DNA from: Tethya wilhelma
Taxonomy: Eukaryota; Porifera; Demospongiae; Tethyida; Tethyidae
Length of the DNA: 64,000 nucleotides
NCBI GenBank assembly: GCA_964030475.1
Contig: CAXIPT010000002.1
Location: 15,826,162 to 15,890,161, forward strand
Reading direction: 5' to 3'
Of the stretch, positions 32,040 through 44,312 are shown in pieces. The notes beneath the pieces were generated by a model that ran no database searches, was not told where the DNA came from, and saw only the letters and a list, made by a program, of their open reading frames with translations. The stretch's first letter is position 1, and every line of letters begins with the position of its first letter. The translations under genes were made by a program, and so were the position numbers.

Positions 32040-33380
32040 CAATTCAATAATAAGTTACAATACTATTATGCATTTCTGACACTGAGGATCTATATGCATG
32101 AAGGATCAAGAATAAAAATGAAGTAGTCATTATGCCAAAACTAAAAGTTAACAATGTGACCGCGCTGTCCATTCCTACGCTACAGTACTTAGTTCTTTGA
32201 AATTTTTACCACTGCAAATACAGCAAAGTAGCAACAAGAATGCCACATGCATCAATCATACTGCTGACTACTCAGCATCTTGTAAGCTTTTTTTCTGTTC
32301 TACTTGTGGACATAATAGTAGAGTGCTATGATTGAACATGCCAATGAGCATGGCTTAGGCCTAGGGTATATAAGAATGACAACAATGCCATTTTCACTTA
32401 TGAATAGAACATAATTATACATGTACACGAAAACTATTTACAGTAACCCTTCACTGCATATACACAGATACTGAGGATTAATACTTTACTTAATGTAACA
32501 TTTTCATTGTTGCTGGACACCTAATGCTAATGAACACACACATTTATGTTTTTTTATTTCTAAAGTGTAGTATCATATCTATCTAATAAAAGATCACTGA
32601 GAAATTTAAAAATAAAAAATATAAATTAAATTTTAAAAAAAAATTTAAAAAAATATATATATGCACCAAAACTATAGCAAAGAAGAATTAAGATATTTCT
32701 ACATGGTATCATCCACATTCATGTATTCCATAAAACTCGAATCCACAGGGCTATCATACTAAGTATTATGCTGCTTTATTTCTTGAGTTTTTTTTGTTTG
32801 TTTTTACATCCCTTAGGTTATACTTTAGTATCCATACTAGAAACATTACAAACCTTTTGTAATTGTTGAGATACTTGCAACAGAACTTTCAAATGATTAT
32901 TAGCCAGTCACTCTTCACCATGCACGATCCAAATAAACACTGAGAATCATCTATAGATTTCTTGCAAGAGTGTGTTAGGAAGAGTATACATAACTCCTGT
33001 ATGTTAGTATTGGGCTTATGTTTTGTGATGGTTAATTGCGTCACAAAATGTGTAGGATAAGTGGTCTTATAAAAACTAGTGGTTACACTATCCTGAAAGC
33101 TCCGGCGCCCGCCTGTGCAGCTACACAGCTAGTACTCTTCCTATAATACACCAGCTCTTGATATCTGAGCTATCATAACCCACAGCATCTCCTCTGATAG
33201 TCATGAATCAACATTCTGTAGTATCACCATGGTAACTTGTGGCATCAAAGTTTCCTCTAATGCTAGCCTTGTTTAGTACAATGTGATTAATTTTGTTCTT
33301 TCTGGCTCTCCCCTTTTCACCTTTCACTTATGAAAGGAAGCAGAGAGCCTGCAGTGCTCAGTACTCTGACTATATCAGGA
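32040..33380. repeat. Segmental duplication, right copy
   Basis: Partner of 28440-31150. A segment of about 183 bp (32213-32395) is inverted relative to the left copy, and a 26-bp insertion at about 33282 matches the membrane protein 3' flank at 34126. No gene is recognised. Confidence 0.8.
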
Positions 33381-33971
33381 CTCTGTGCAATTAACCAATG
33401 ACCAAATTAGTTAGTTTTAGATTTTCTATATAGGCTGTCATCCAGGGTTGTTCATACGTGTCCCCAAGTCCCTTGTTTGTATTGGTATAGACTGCCATGT
33501 GTAGGCATACATTGTATTTCTAGGGCACCATGGGTTAAGCACCAATAGTGCTTTTTCATTTATAACTCTAGCTGTTCTCTGTGCTTGACCACAGGCAGGA
33601 AGTTTGTGGTCAAGCTTGCAGTTACGATAAATTTTGTTCTGTTATCTTCATTGGATGGTATATTGGACTCTAAGCATGCAATAGACTTTGCTTCTTATCT
33701 TCTTCAACTACCCAGTAGTGTTTATCTGATCTCCACAAGAAAACTCTTCTCAAAGACAGTGTCACAATACAACTAATTTAATGAGCTGTGGGTTCAATGA
33801 CATAATCCTTTTTTGTGCTGCAATTAAAAATTGTACACAAGCTATATAACAATTAAATTGAAGACATGATAAAAAAACTCAATGAAAAGCCTGTACAACT
33901 CTAAACTATGCATTTACAATAGTAACCCTACAAAACCCCCTAAATACTACAATTGTTCACAAAGACAGTGT
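33381..33971. other. Intronic DNA
   Basis: At 33400-33455 a short stretch is the inverse of 31985-32045. Otherwise no gene or clear element. Confidence 0.35.
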
Positions 33972-34140
33972 AGCTAAAAGCTGTTTGTAAGAGAATGAGA
34001 GCCCTCTTTAGAAGGCAAGAAGCTGAAGGTACTATATAGCTGGAGGAAACACTAGAAAAGCCCCATGCAAGGCCGCTGGCTACTAAAACTATTGTTGAAC
34101 TTTATGGGGGAACCATTGCTTAGTGTTTAGTACAATGTGA
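33972..34140 (+). pseudogene. C-tail fragment of the membrane protein family
   Basis: Encodes the basic tail only (AVCKRMRALFRRQEAEGT pattern, then broken text ending near a REPLL-like stretch) with stops and indels. It is one of several stray 3' ends of this family in the intron. Confidence 0.75.
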
Positions 34141-34362
34141 TTAATTTTGTTCACTGTCCGAGTAGTGTAGTGTTTTGTAATTTTTAGTCTATAGTATTGG
34201 TATTTGCTCTTAATTGACGTTTACTGCATGCGTATTCTGTGGCCTTTGACATAATTGATGTTTAATGGTTTGGAAGCTTTGTTTTGTTCTTTCAATAGAG
34301 AACATGTATATCGGGTTTGGAAGTCGACTAGTGTGTATGAATATTCTCTGCTCCAATGCCTG

Positions 34363-34434
34363 AGAGTTTTTCTGGCTCAGTGGTAAGAGCATTCAACTAG
34401 AATTTGAAAGACCTGGATTCGAATCCCAGCTAGA
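34363..34434 (+). repeat. tRNA-like sequence with Pol III A and B boxes (SINE-like)
   Basis: It has TGGCTCAGTGGTAAGAGC (A box), an anticodon-like stem TTCAA/TTGAA around the loop CTAGAAT, and GGATTCGAATCCC (B box). The acceptor ends do not pair and the T stem has a mismatch, so I do not call a functional tRNA. A tRNA-derived SINE head or a tRNA pseudogene fits better. Confidence 0.5.
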
Positions 34435-34737
34435 TTTTAAGTTTTTTCCGCTGATAGTTCATGTTTACATAACTATACATAGACTAGGTTTTGCTGGAAA
34501 ACTGAGTGATGTGTCCCGATTAGATTATGGCAATTATGATAATATTATTTGTCTAGGACCCAAACACATTTCTAAAATGTTTATCTATGTGTTTAGGTTT
34601 GAATGGGAAAAGGAAATTCCAAAAACAAAGCTCCTTTATCAATATGAAATAGGATTTTGTGAAACGAACAAGCATTAATTAGCTGCAGTGATTCCGAAGG
34701 CAGTTTGTGCCTTGTACTTGTCCATAGACTTGGAATC

Positions 34738-37700
34738 ATGGACTTCTTTATACACTGCACTTTACTACTGCAGCTGTCTAGTATAGTTGAATGCCAATCA
34801 GTTGCTGAAGATGTGATTTTCGTAGTGCCTAAAGATGTAAAGAAGTCAACTTACCTTCAAGAGAAACTCTATACTATCAATGAGTTGGCCACTGATAGCA
34901 CAAGGATTAGCTCCAACACCGCCATCCAGTTCCTACCAGGGAGGCACATCACTGGAGACACTGACCATTGTGAGACGACTCTTCATTTATCAGATATACA
35001 CAAAATCACTTTGGCTGGAACTTGTACCAATGATACGAGCTGTACTGTGCCTGTTGTTGAATGTACTGGCCCTTTTGCTCTGGTTTTTAGTTTTGTCACC
35101 AACCTAACAATATCCCACCTCAGCTTCATCAACTGTGGTGCTTATTATCACCAAGTAAGTAAATTACTCCCTGCTACAATTGTAATTGAAAACTGTCGTC
35201 ATGTTGAAGTTGAGAGGGTGACTATCACCAATGGTACTGGTATAGGTCTCTTTGCAGTGAAAGTGTTGGACTATCTGACAATTTCTAGTTCAACTATGAC
35301 TCACAATAATATAAACTGTTACATTGGAGACAGGAACAGTGTGTTTGATCCTTTAGCTCCAGTACTTTATAAACAATCATCTTCGTTTCAGCTCATAATA
35401 ATTAATTCAGAATTTTCCCATGGTAGGCTACTTGAAGAAGATACTAATGGGACTAGATTTAAATCTGATGCGTCTGGAATCACAGCTTTATTATTTTCAT
35501 TTGAAAGTATTCAAGTCAGTATCATTAATGTAACATTAGACAGCAATGAAGCATGTGGTGGAAATTTTCGATTGGAAAAACATCCTCCAGTTTCTGAGCA
35601 CACCAAATCTGAATCATTGATTGTGAGTGTGCAGTGGTTGACATCAGTGAATGCAATGGGCAAAAGGGCCTCTGGCTTGTCCATCTTGTACAAGAGTGCT
35701 AAATGGGTTAATGTTACCATTGCTGATAGCACATTTGCCCACAAAGGTATAACTATTGGTAGTGCAGCTCCACCAAGTGAATTGTGTACTGTCTTTGGTA
35801 TTAGAGACCCAGACTATCATGGTGTATTCCTCAATAATGTGTCCATTCACAATACCACTGCCAACTACCAGAAACTGCAGCTTAGTGCCTTACAAGCAAG
35901 CCTTCACTTATATCATCTGCAAAATGCTTTTCTGAAAAATGTAATACTCACTGGAAATGCACTGCCTTTGAGTGTTTCGGTATCTGACTCATTTGTTACA
36001 CTTCAGGAGCATAACATCATATGTGATAACAGAGGAGGAATTGTCATTGAGAACAACAGTACTTTGACTGCTTAGTCATACAGTATAACAAGTATCACTT
36101 GTAACCTGTTGACCAATAGAGAACTAAGTCTTTCAGTTTTACTGCTGCATAAGTCGAAAATGACTATGGACAGTGACAGTATTGTTCACCTTGCCAACAA
36201 CAGTGCACTAGGATGTGGAGGTGTTATGGCTATAAACTCAACGATAAGCTTTCGCAGGAATGTTAGTCTTATAGTGTCTGGCAGTGAGGGGTACAATGGA
36301 GGGGCGATGGCTCTTTATGACAAGTCTCAGCTGTTTTTCACTGGAAGAGAGATTACTATCAAGTTCCTAAGGAACAGAGCTCGGAAATAAAGGAGGTGCT
36401 CTGTTTGTTGATGATTCTAGTTACAAAGACAGTATCAATTTGCAGTTGCTACCCTTGATGCACTGGTTAGAACTCCTTGACTTAATGTTCCTTGTCAAGT
36501 GTCTGAAGTCTCCCCCTGATAACTTTCATATAACCGACTACATTAAATTTGTCTCCTCCGCCACCCGCTCTGGAAAGAACAACAAACTCGTGATCAACCT
36601 CACCCATTCCTCCAAAGTTAGGCATTTTTATTTCAACAGAATCTCCCGGCTTTGGAACAAACTACCTTTTATTGACCTATCTCTATCATTCTCCACCATT
36701 AAGTCCAAGATCCATACCATTCTCTGGGATCACTTTACTAACAACTTCGATGCAAACATCTCCTGCACCTACCATTTCTCCTGTCCTTGTGACTACTGTC
36801 ACTCATGCGGTAGATGACCTTATGTCTGTTCGACTGTTATTATCAAATGTGTTTAGTATTGTATATGTCCTGTGCTCTTTACTTCAGTTTTTATCAGTCT
36901 GTGTATCATAGTAAATAATTATTAGCTTAACTTCCAGCTGTCCTATCCAGGATCAGACTGTCAGTGGACTTCAATCTTACATTACTTTTTATCACCTTAC
37001 ACTTGACTCACATACTAGTACGTATCTCCACTGTAAAGCATTATTATTATATTATTATTATTATATTATATTAATTTCAAGTATATTCTTGCACCCATTG
37101 TCTTTCAGTATGAGCTGTACTTTTCAAAGATCATTTTTATAAATAACACAGCTGATATTGCTGGTGATGACATCTATGGTGGATGGATTTTTTTGGCCCT
37201 ATAAAGAAATTAAAGAATATACAAGGTCTCAAGATAATATTTGTACGACTGAGTATTATAGTTTTGAGTATGTTTATTCAAGTTCGGTGTTTTTCATTTC
37301 CTCGTATCAAGACAGTCTCTCTAGTGTAACATCTGACCCAGTCCGTATATGTTTGTGTTTTGACTCCACTCCTAACTGCAATGTTACTAACCACACTGTT
37401 TGGATGTTCCCTGGTCAAACATTACAACTAGAAGCAGTAGCTGTTGGACAACAGTATGGCGTAGTACCTGCTACAGTGATAGCTGAGTTTCAAAATTTGT
37501 CAGTAAATTTTGTCATGGGTCAAAATGTACAGTCAGTTGGCAGGTATTGTTCTCCATTGGAATATACAGTAATATCCGGAAATATGTTTGAGTCCATACT
37601 ATTACATCCATCAGGAGATCCTGATTCCTCTCCAAACTTACCTAGAGATGAGGTATTAAGACAAAGTTTGAATTCAACCAAACCGGACAACTTTGCTGAG

Positions 37701-39287
37701 TTGTATCTTCTGTTTTCCCAGCTCTCTCTCTCTGTCCACCTCAAACCTGTCCCCTGGGCTATGTGTTCAACTTCACATCCAACAGCTGTACCTGTCATCA
37801 CAGTCTTTAAAGCCATGGTATCTCCTGTAACACCTCTGACTTCTCAATATGGAGACCTGCTAACAAGTGGATAAATGCTACAATTGTCCACACCTCATCC
37901 TCTGATGAACTTGTGGTGATTGTCCACGACCACTGCCCTTTGGACTACTGCAATAGAGAGAGTCACAGTCTCCAGTTGGAAACACCTGATGAGCAGTGCT
38001 ACTTCAACCGATCAGGTACCCTGTGTGGAGCGTGTGGTAGCCATCTGAGTCAAGTGTTTGGGACATCTAGTTGTAAGCCTTGCTCCAGTCTGTGGGTGTT
38101 ACTCTTGGTTCCAATGTTCATGTTACTGGGAGCTGCTCTTGTGGTCTTCCTGATGGTTCTAGATATAACCGTTTCCATTGGAACAATAAATGGATTGATC
38201 TTCTATGCCAACATTGTCCAAGCCGTGTTCTTTCCTGCTGATTCAGCCAACTCGTTCCTCAGTTGGTTCATAGCCTGGCTTAACCTTGACCTCGGCATTG
38301 AAAGCTGCTTCTATAATGGACTCGATGCTTACGTGAAAACGTGGCTACAGTTTTTGTTTCCAGTTTACATCTGGTTGCTAGTGACAGCCATCATAGTCTC
38401 TAGTCGTTACTCTATAAGAGTGTCCAGGGTGATAGGTACGAATGCCGTGAGTATTCTGGCCACTCTGTTCCTTCTCTCCTACACTAAGGTCCTGAGGAGC
38501 ATCATCACTGTGTTTCAATACACTGAACTGGAGTACTCCAATGGAGACAGGAAGAAGGTGTGGCTCTATGATGGAAATGTGGAGTACCTTCGAGGAAAGC
38601 ACATCCCTCTGTTCGTGAGTGCTCTGTTCTTCCTCATCTTCTTCTCGTTCCCCTACACTGCCACACTTGTTGAAATCCAGTGGCTGAGAAGAGTCTTTTG
38701 CACTACTTGTGATAGATGTCTGAAGTTGTGGGCAGGTAAATTCATGCCCATACTGGATGCTCACTCTGGCCCTTACAAAGACAGTCATTGCTACTGGACT
38801 GGTCTCCTCCTGCTAGTCCGTGTTGTACTTCTGTTGGTGTTCAGCCTCAATGTGTCAGGTGACCCCTCTGTGAACCTGATAGCAATCAGTGTGACCATAC
38901 TGTGTCTAGTGAGTTACTTCTCTCTCTTGGGAGGGCGTACATGATTGAGGTGTCCTTCTATCTTAACACTGGACTTTTGTCATCGGCAACACTCTATAAG
39001 GTGAAAGGTGACTCCAAAGGAAATTCCCCCACTGTTACATTCACATCAACCAGCATTGCTGTGATCAGTTTCACTGTGATAGTGTGTTATCATGTGTACA
39101 AGAGGTTGGTCTCCACCAGGAGAGGGGCAGAGGGAAAGAAAGCTGTTTGTAAGAGGATGAGAGCCCTCTTTAGAAGGCAAGAAGCTGAAGATACTAGAGG
39201 AAACCCTCTTTGTAAAAGGGCTCCTAAAGAGACGGCTACTAGAACTGTTATTGAACTGAGGGAACCATTGCTCAATGATATAGTATG
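34738..39287 (+). pseudogene. Beta-helix / multi-TM membrane protein 3 (pseudogene)
   Basis: A full-length relative of gene 1 with start MDFFIHCTLLLQ and a long intact ectodomain to an in-frame TAG at 36073. Further lesions: one extra A at about 36384 (ARK-stop); a LINE insertion at 36446-37073; an extra T at about 37189; a missing C at about 37747 that destroys the CPLGYVF reading; and a deletion of about 18 bp at about 38937 in GGPYKEWP. The helix region 37913-38930 is otherwise nearly identical to gene 1 and still reads through the cysteine module (CGACGSHLSQVFGTSSCKPC) and most helices. The tail 38980-39287 ends with LREPLLNDIV. Five or more independent lesions make it a pseudogene. Confidence 0.92.
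36446..37073 (+). mobile_element. LINE 3' end inserted in membrane protein pseudogene 3
   Basis: The insert carries an RT C-terminal piece (LVINLTHSSKVRHFYFNRIS, RLWNKLPFIDL, SCPCDYCHSCGR) and ends in an ATT/ATTA-rich tail (about 37037-37072). The interrupted receptor text resumes at once, and near-identical short sequences (aatttgcag, aatttcaag) flank the insert, consistent with a target duplication. It is a different LINE from the one at 18571. Confidence 0.8.
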
Positions 39288-40036
39288 AAATGATTAGTCT
39301 GCTTTCTGTGTGGAATAGCTCTGTCACAAACATTAGTTTTGGTAATAGTTTGTATTTTCTTGTAACTTGCATTGTGTTTTTGGTAGATAGTAATGTTTGC
39401 TTGTGACACACTCGAACATGCATTTAACAGTTTAAAACATACTTTTGTTTGATTAGAGAATATATAGCCATTTGTGTTTTAATAGCAAATTTTGATCTGA
39501 GGATAAATTAGTGCCATTTAGTATTATGGTAATTCCATGCCAAGCTAACATTGAAAGTGCATGAGCACCCTCGAGCCACACATGATTTGGCCCCGTTGTG
39601 TAGCTTCTCACTCATTATTAAATTTTATTGGAGAGTAACTGTTCATGTTGTAATGAATTCATTGTTGATAGTCTATTGTAAGCAGGTCAAGGATCATTTT
39701 TGTAAAAGGCTATCACAACCTTAGAATACCCTCACTGTGCTTGGGATTCTATATAGAAATCTTTTCAGTTTCTTATGTAAAATGTGGACAACATGAAGAA
39801 GTTGGAAAAAAAAAGAAAGTATATTGTATGCAGTTCACAGATTTAATTCTTTACACATTCTAACAGTCATTCCATCTTGTTTGCTTTCTTTTTACGATTT
39901 AGCAATTTCTGTGTCTAATTACATTTTTCCTTGTTGCTATGCCACTATACTCATGTGTATCTTGATTTTTTCTATTGTGGGTATGCCATTCTGCACCCGG
40001 CTTAGTGTAACATGAGCTGACTGTACTGAGCTGTTT
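39288..40036. other. 3' flank of pseudogene 3
   Basis: This corresponds to 5433-6145 after gene 1, with the same order of blocks, confirming that gene plus flank plus 3' fragment is one duplicated unit. Confidence 0.55.
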
Positions 40037-40425
40037 GTGTTCAATCTCAACTTGTTTGGTGACCCCTCTGTGAACCTGATAGCAATCAGTGTGACCATAC
40101 TGTGTCTAGTGAGTTACTTCTCTCTTTTGGGAGGGCTGTACAAAGAATGGCCAATGAATGTGATTGAGGTGTCCTTCTATCTCAACACTGGACTGTTGTC
40201 ATCGGCAACACTCTATAAGGTGAAAGGTGACTCAGAAAGGAATCCCCCCACTGTTAGATTCACATCAACCAGCATTGCTCTGTGTGTAATAGGATAAGAG
40301 AAGGCAAGAAGCTGAAGGTACAAGAGGAAACCCTCTTTGTAGAAGAGCCCCAAAGGAGATGGCTACTAGAATTTTTATTGAACCAAGGAAACAATTGTTT
40401 AGTACTTTGGTACAAAATAATTAAT
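40037..40425 (+). pseudogene. 3' cassette fragment of the membrane protein family (copy 2 equivalent)
   Basis: Starts at the same internal point as 6146 (FGDPSVNLIAISV, SYFSLLGGLYKEWPM) and runs through VSFYLNTGLLSSATLYKVKG to a break at ALCVIG-stop. It then skips about 120 bp to RRQEAEGTRGNP and the tail. The matching upstream text shows it is orthologous by duplication to 6146-6430, but the deletions differ. Confidence 0.85.
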
Positions 40426-40709
40426 TTCTTGTGTTCTCTGAGTCTGTAGTGTGTCTGTGTCAGTAAGCATTAGTTTTTGTAGTAGTCTTTTAGTGTTAGT
40501 TTTGTATGTATATTTGGTAAGTATATGTGTTTGCTTGTAAGTCAACAGTTTGGAATTTAACCTTTTTTTTGTGACTGTAGAATAGAAATTAAAGAGTGTT
40601 TTGATATGATGAATTCTAATCTGGAGATAGTTTATCACTAATTGCGTGATTTTGAAATATTCATGCACAAAATTCCAATTCCATGTGTATCCCCTCGCAC
40701 TGACACTAG

Positions 40710-40756
40710 GTGGTGGAAGTGGACCACTCTGAAGGTCTTCTCTTGCTCACGCTTCG
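40710..40756 (+). pseudogene. RRP5 copy 2, exon B start, first relic
   Basis: Acceptor tag plus VVEVDHSEGLLLLTLR, identical in layout to 8384 onward, but the match ends abruptly after cttcgta. The about 300 bp before it match 8150-8383 and 48400-48720. Confidence 0.88.
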
Positions 40757-41028
40757 TATAGGCCTTACATACTGTTGGTAATCAGCCTAAAAGAGCTTCT
40801 GAGCAAGTGTGAAGGCTTAACTTTGTCTTGCTAGATTTTTATGGTGATAAACATTTTGTATTGTGTCTATGGGGCAGTCGGCCCATTCCTACTATATACT
40901 ACCGTACGTATGATAGGTTTTTAGTATGTATGTATTGTAACCTCCATGCAGCTGTATACAGCTGCCCTCAGGTTACAATAACCATACACACTAAAAACAC
41001 ACTGTCAGGTCTTAAATCCATAACTTAC

Positions 41029-41451
41029 GTTGGTCACAGGGCAAGCCAACCCAGCCTGCATCACACTGGCATCTGTCTCTCTCAATGCATGTACCATGGG
41101 CACCACATGGAGGATTGCATTCAACTATAGAGAGAATAGATATATCTATTGCAATTTACATTAATAACAAATTATCACACTTACATTCTGCACAATTCCG
41201 GCCACTGTAACCTACTCTACAGTTGCAAGTATTTGGAGCCACACAGTGACCTTCATTACGACAAGGTGGATCGCAAACAGCTATATATTATATTGGTAAA
41301 TCATGCAAGTGAACTTCAAACAAGCACATCATTCCTTCTCTAAACTGAGAAATACCTTGTTGACATGATCTATTAGTCCATCCATTAAGGCATTCACATT
41401 GATTTGGTCCCATACAGTTACCCCCATTTTGACAGGGAGGATTGCAAACAG
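41029..41451 (-). CDS. Three EGF-like domain exons (partial gene or relic)
   Basis: Three 96-bp exons on the - strand, 41356..41451, 41185..41280 and 41029..41124, each with AG acceptor, GT donor and phase 1-1, as in modular EGF genes. Each encodes one EGF-like repeat: CNPPCQNGGNCMGPNQCEC, CDPPCRNEGHCVAPNTCNC and CNPPCGAHGTCIERDRCQC, each followed by a further Cys (for example GWVGLPC). All six cysteines are present in each. No signal peptide, start, stop or further exon is found nearby, so this is probably a fragment of a larger extracellular protein gene copied into the intron. The open frames and splice sites suggest it is recent or still part of a gene. Confidence 0.75.
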
Positions 41452-41813
41452 CTATATTAATAGCAATATATAGTCATAAAATAAGCATGGATATAATGCT
41501 GTAAAAGTATCAAAACAACTTTATTTTCATTTTGATCCCTCACCACATATATATTATACAAGTATAATAAAAATTTTATAAAAAATAGAAGTGTAGGAAT
41601 GGGCAGTGCAGTAAAAAGCAATGAAACAAGGCAAGTCTCTGGATTTTGGCAAGATTCTTAGTTTCTAGTTAGGCCTAGCCTCGTTCCCAGGCCCTAGAAG
41701 TTAGGCCTTGCATGCAATTGGTAAATTAGTCTAGGGAGTATCTGAGCATGTTTGAAAACTTAATAACTTTGTTTCTCTTATGATCATAAGCATTTTGCAT
41801 TGTGTCCACATGC

Positions 41814-42060
41814 AGTGGAACCTCTCTACAACGGGCCTCCAAACAACGGCCACACTCTCTACACGGCTATATATCATGCGTGGAACGGAATTTATTCCAT
41901 ATACTTTAATACCATACGTAAAAACCTCTATAAGCAGCACCTCTCTACTCCGAACAACAGCGTTCAAGTACGTCGATCCCCAAACATCACAGTCTTTTCC
42001 CCGATCTCAGCAACGGCCAAAGCCCCACCGTCCACGCTCAAATTTCAAGAGTAGCAAATT
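41814..42060. repeat. Pogo/Tigger-like TIR remnant
   Basis: The text cagtggaacctctctacaac, followed by repeated acaacgg/ctctctac units, resembles the terminal and subterminal region of pogo/Tigger-type elements. The other end is not found, so the extent is approximate. Confidence 0.45.
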
Positions 42061-43137
42061 GAAGTCATTGCTAGTTATTTGCGTAGACTTCAACTGAAAA
42101 ATATATCTGGTTTGATGTAATCAGGCATTTTTTTCCTTTGCGAGGCATTTTAGTAAAACACAAATTTGCAAATAATGGTCACATGACCAAAATATAGTAT
42201 GCGTACGCGTATAACCTAGTCCTAGAACATTGCTTACAGCTGGGCCTCACCAAATTTGCTATTGTAGTGGACCTAATACGGAATTATTCCATCTATTAGT
42301 CCATCTTTAGCAAAACTTTGGATGGCTAAAAGCATACACATCACTTTCAATGTGCATTTTTTTTTTGACTTTTTGATATCGTTTTCGGTTAGGTGGGAAA
42401 TTCAAGAAGTATTAATTAGCAGCTAAGATTTGAAATTTGCATGACAAGTTTATCATAAAATAGACTAGCTTTGAGTACCGTCACCTTTTTCCAAAACCAT
42501 ATAGTACCAGTATTATACAAGTACAAACTATAAAATTCCATAAAAACATCAAACACCACACCCTGAAAATTGGTGTGGGACAAACTGTTAAGCAGTCCTG
42601 AACCACTTTGGAGTGGACTAAATTCATAGTCAGGTTCATCCATCTAAAAAACCCTTAATATTCAGCTAGAATATAGATTTAATGAAGTTGTTAGTTGTAG
42701 GCAAAAAAAACTAGAATTCTACTATATAGACTGTATGCACTGTATTGAAGCAATGAGAAGGTAGAACCAGGGAGTTTATGAGTGTTGTCTGGTGAACTAA
42801 ACACTGAATTTTGTGCTCTTTCACAGTCCTAGATAATTATGTTCTGTGACAGCAAGTGATTCAATTATTATTAGTTACAGGGGCTGATTCAGGAGAGGTG
42901 AATGGCACCTCCCTAGAAAAACAATGAAAAATATGATTGATGAATTATCTTTGTTAATCTGATAGATCTAGCAATTATTACCACATATATATTCTTCTTG
43001 GAATAATAATTAAAAGAGGAATAGGAAATTGCTATGAATCCATGCAGTTGCCAAATATGTCCCAGAAAATCTCAAAAAAAAATTTTTTTTGNAGTGCTCA
43101 CTACATTATTAAGGCAATGCAAATATTAGTCAAATTA
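42061..43137. other. AT-rich intronic DNA with one N
   Basis: No gene is recognised. A homopolymer stretch with an unresolved base is at 43092. Confidence 0.35.
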
Positions 43138-43713
43138 CGGTATATATCTCAAGAACGGCAGCTCCAGTCTTCAAAAGCGGCATACTAAAGGTAAAATAAT
43201 CAAGATTATCTAAAAAAATTACACCAAGAATTCAAAAAAAATTACACCAAGAATTCAACAAGTTCAAAAAAAATTACACCAAGAATTCAACAAAGCCTGT
43301 AGTTCCTGAGATCTGAGGCTTTTCAGCCTCTTTGAGTGCTAAGCTTCAAGGCCACACCCATAATTTTGGGGGACGAGCCTGAGCAAGCCTCATAGCATAG
43401 ATAGTAGAAGCTTAGCTACTGATATGAAATGGCCCGAGATCCTTTTACAAAGCAACAAAGCCTGTAATTCCTGAGATCTGAAGCTTTTCAGCCTATCTGT
43501 GCTGCTCCGCTAAGCTTTGAGGCCACCCACAATCCAAAGGACTTAGAACATTAAAGACATGCACCTGTTATTAATAGGTTTGCTTGCAAATGTGATAATT
43601 CAGAGTTCACATTAATTTTAGTACATCAAGTGCTCACTACATTATTAAGACCTATTAACTTGTTGTTAACCCTTGGTGCGGATGCGCAGCAGGGGTTATG
43701 GTAGTCGTTTTGT

Positions 43714-43747
<34 letters not shown>

Positions 43748-44150
43748 CCAACTATATCTCAAGAACGACAGCTCCAGTCTTCAAAAGCGGCATACCAAGG
43801 TAAAATAATCGAGATTATCTAAAAAAATTACACAAAGAATTCAGCAAAAGCCTGTAGTTCCTGAGATCTGAGGCTTTTCAGCCTCTTGGAGCACTAAGCT
43901 TTGAGGCCACACCCATAATTTTGGGGGACGAGCCTGAGCGAGCTTCATAGCATAGACAGTAGAAGCTTAGCTACTGGTATGAAATGGCCTGAGGTCCTTT
44001 TACAAAGCAACCACAGCCTATATAGTTTCTGAAATCTGAGGCTTTTCAGCCTATCTGAGCTAAGCTTCGAGGCCACACCCATTCATCCTGTTAAAATTTT
44101 GGGGCAAGCATGAGGGGCGAGCCTGAGCGAGTCCCATAGCATAGCTGCAG
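43138..44150. repeat. Two direct copies of a ~400-bp repeat
   Basis: The block containing ctcaagaacg.cagctccagt, cctgagatctgaggcttttc and gaagcttagctactg occurs at 43138-43560 and again at 43745-44150. The first copy has a tandem triplication of a unit containing aattacaccaagaattcaa (43211-43296). A GT microsatellite (about 43719-43746) lies between them. Confidence 0.8.
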
Positions 44151-44297
44151 ACCTGCTTATTGATACACACTACAACTACATTATACAGAAAATAACAATA
44201 ATTATAATATTAGACTACACAATAAACTGCTATAATATATCAAATACCATCAAAATACTTATAAGATTCAGTATAATATATGTACGCACCAAGGGTT
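43670..44297. mobile_element. TIR element (AACCCTTGGTGCG ends)
   Basis: The left end aacccttggtgcggatgcgc and the right end, whose complement reads aacccttggtgcgtac, bound about 628 bp that include the second copy of the 400-bp repeat and a GT run. It is non-coding. The same family without visible ends may account for 43138-43560. Confidence 0.6.
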
Positions 44298-44312
44298 ATG
44301 CACCTTGGTGCC

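Noticed and set aside
34363..34434. Functional tRNA gene
   Set aside because: Acceptor arms do not pair and the anticodon (AGA) would need a long variable arm that is absent. Described as tRNA-like instead.
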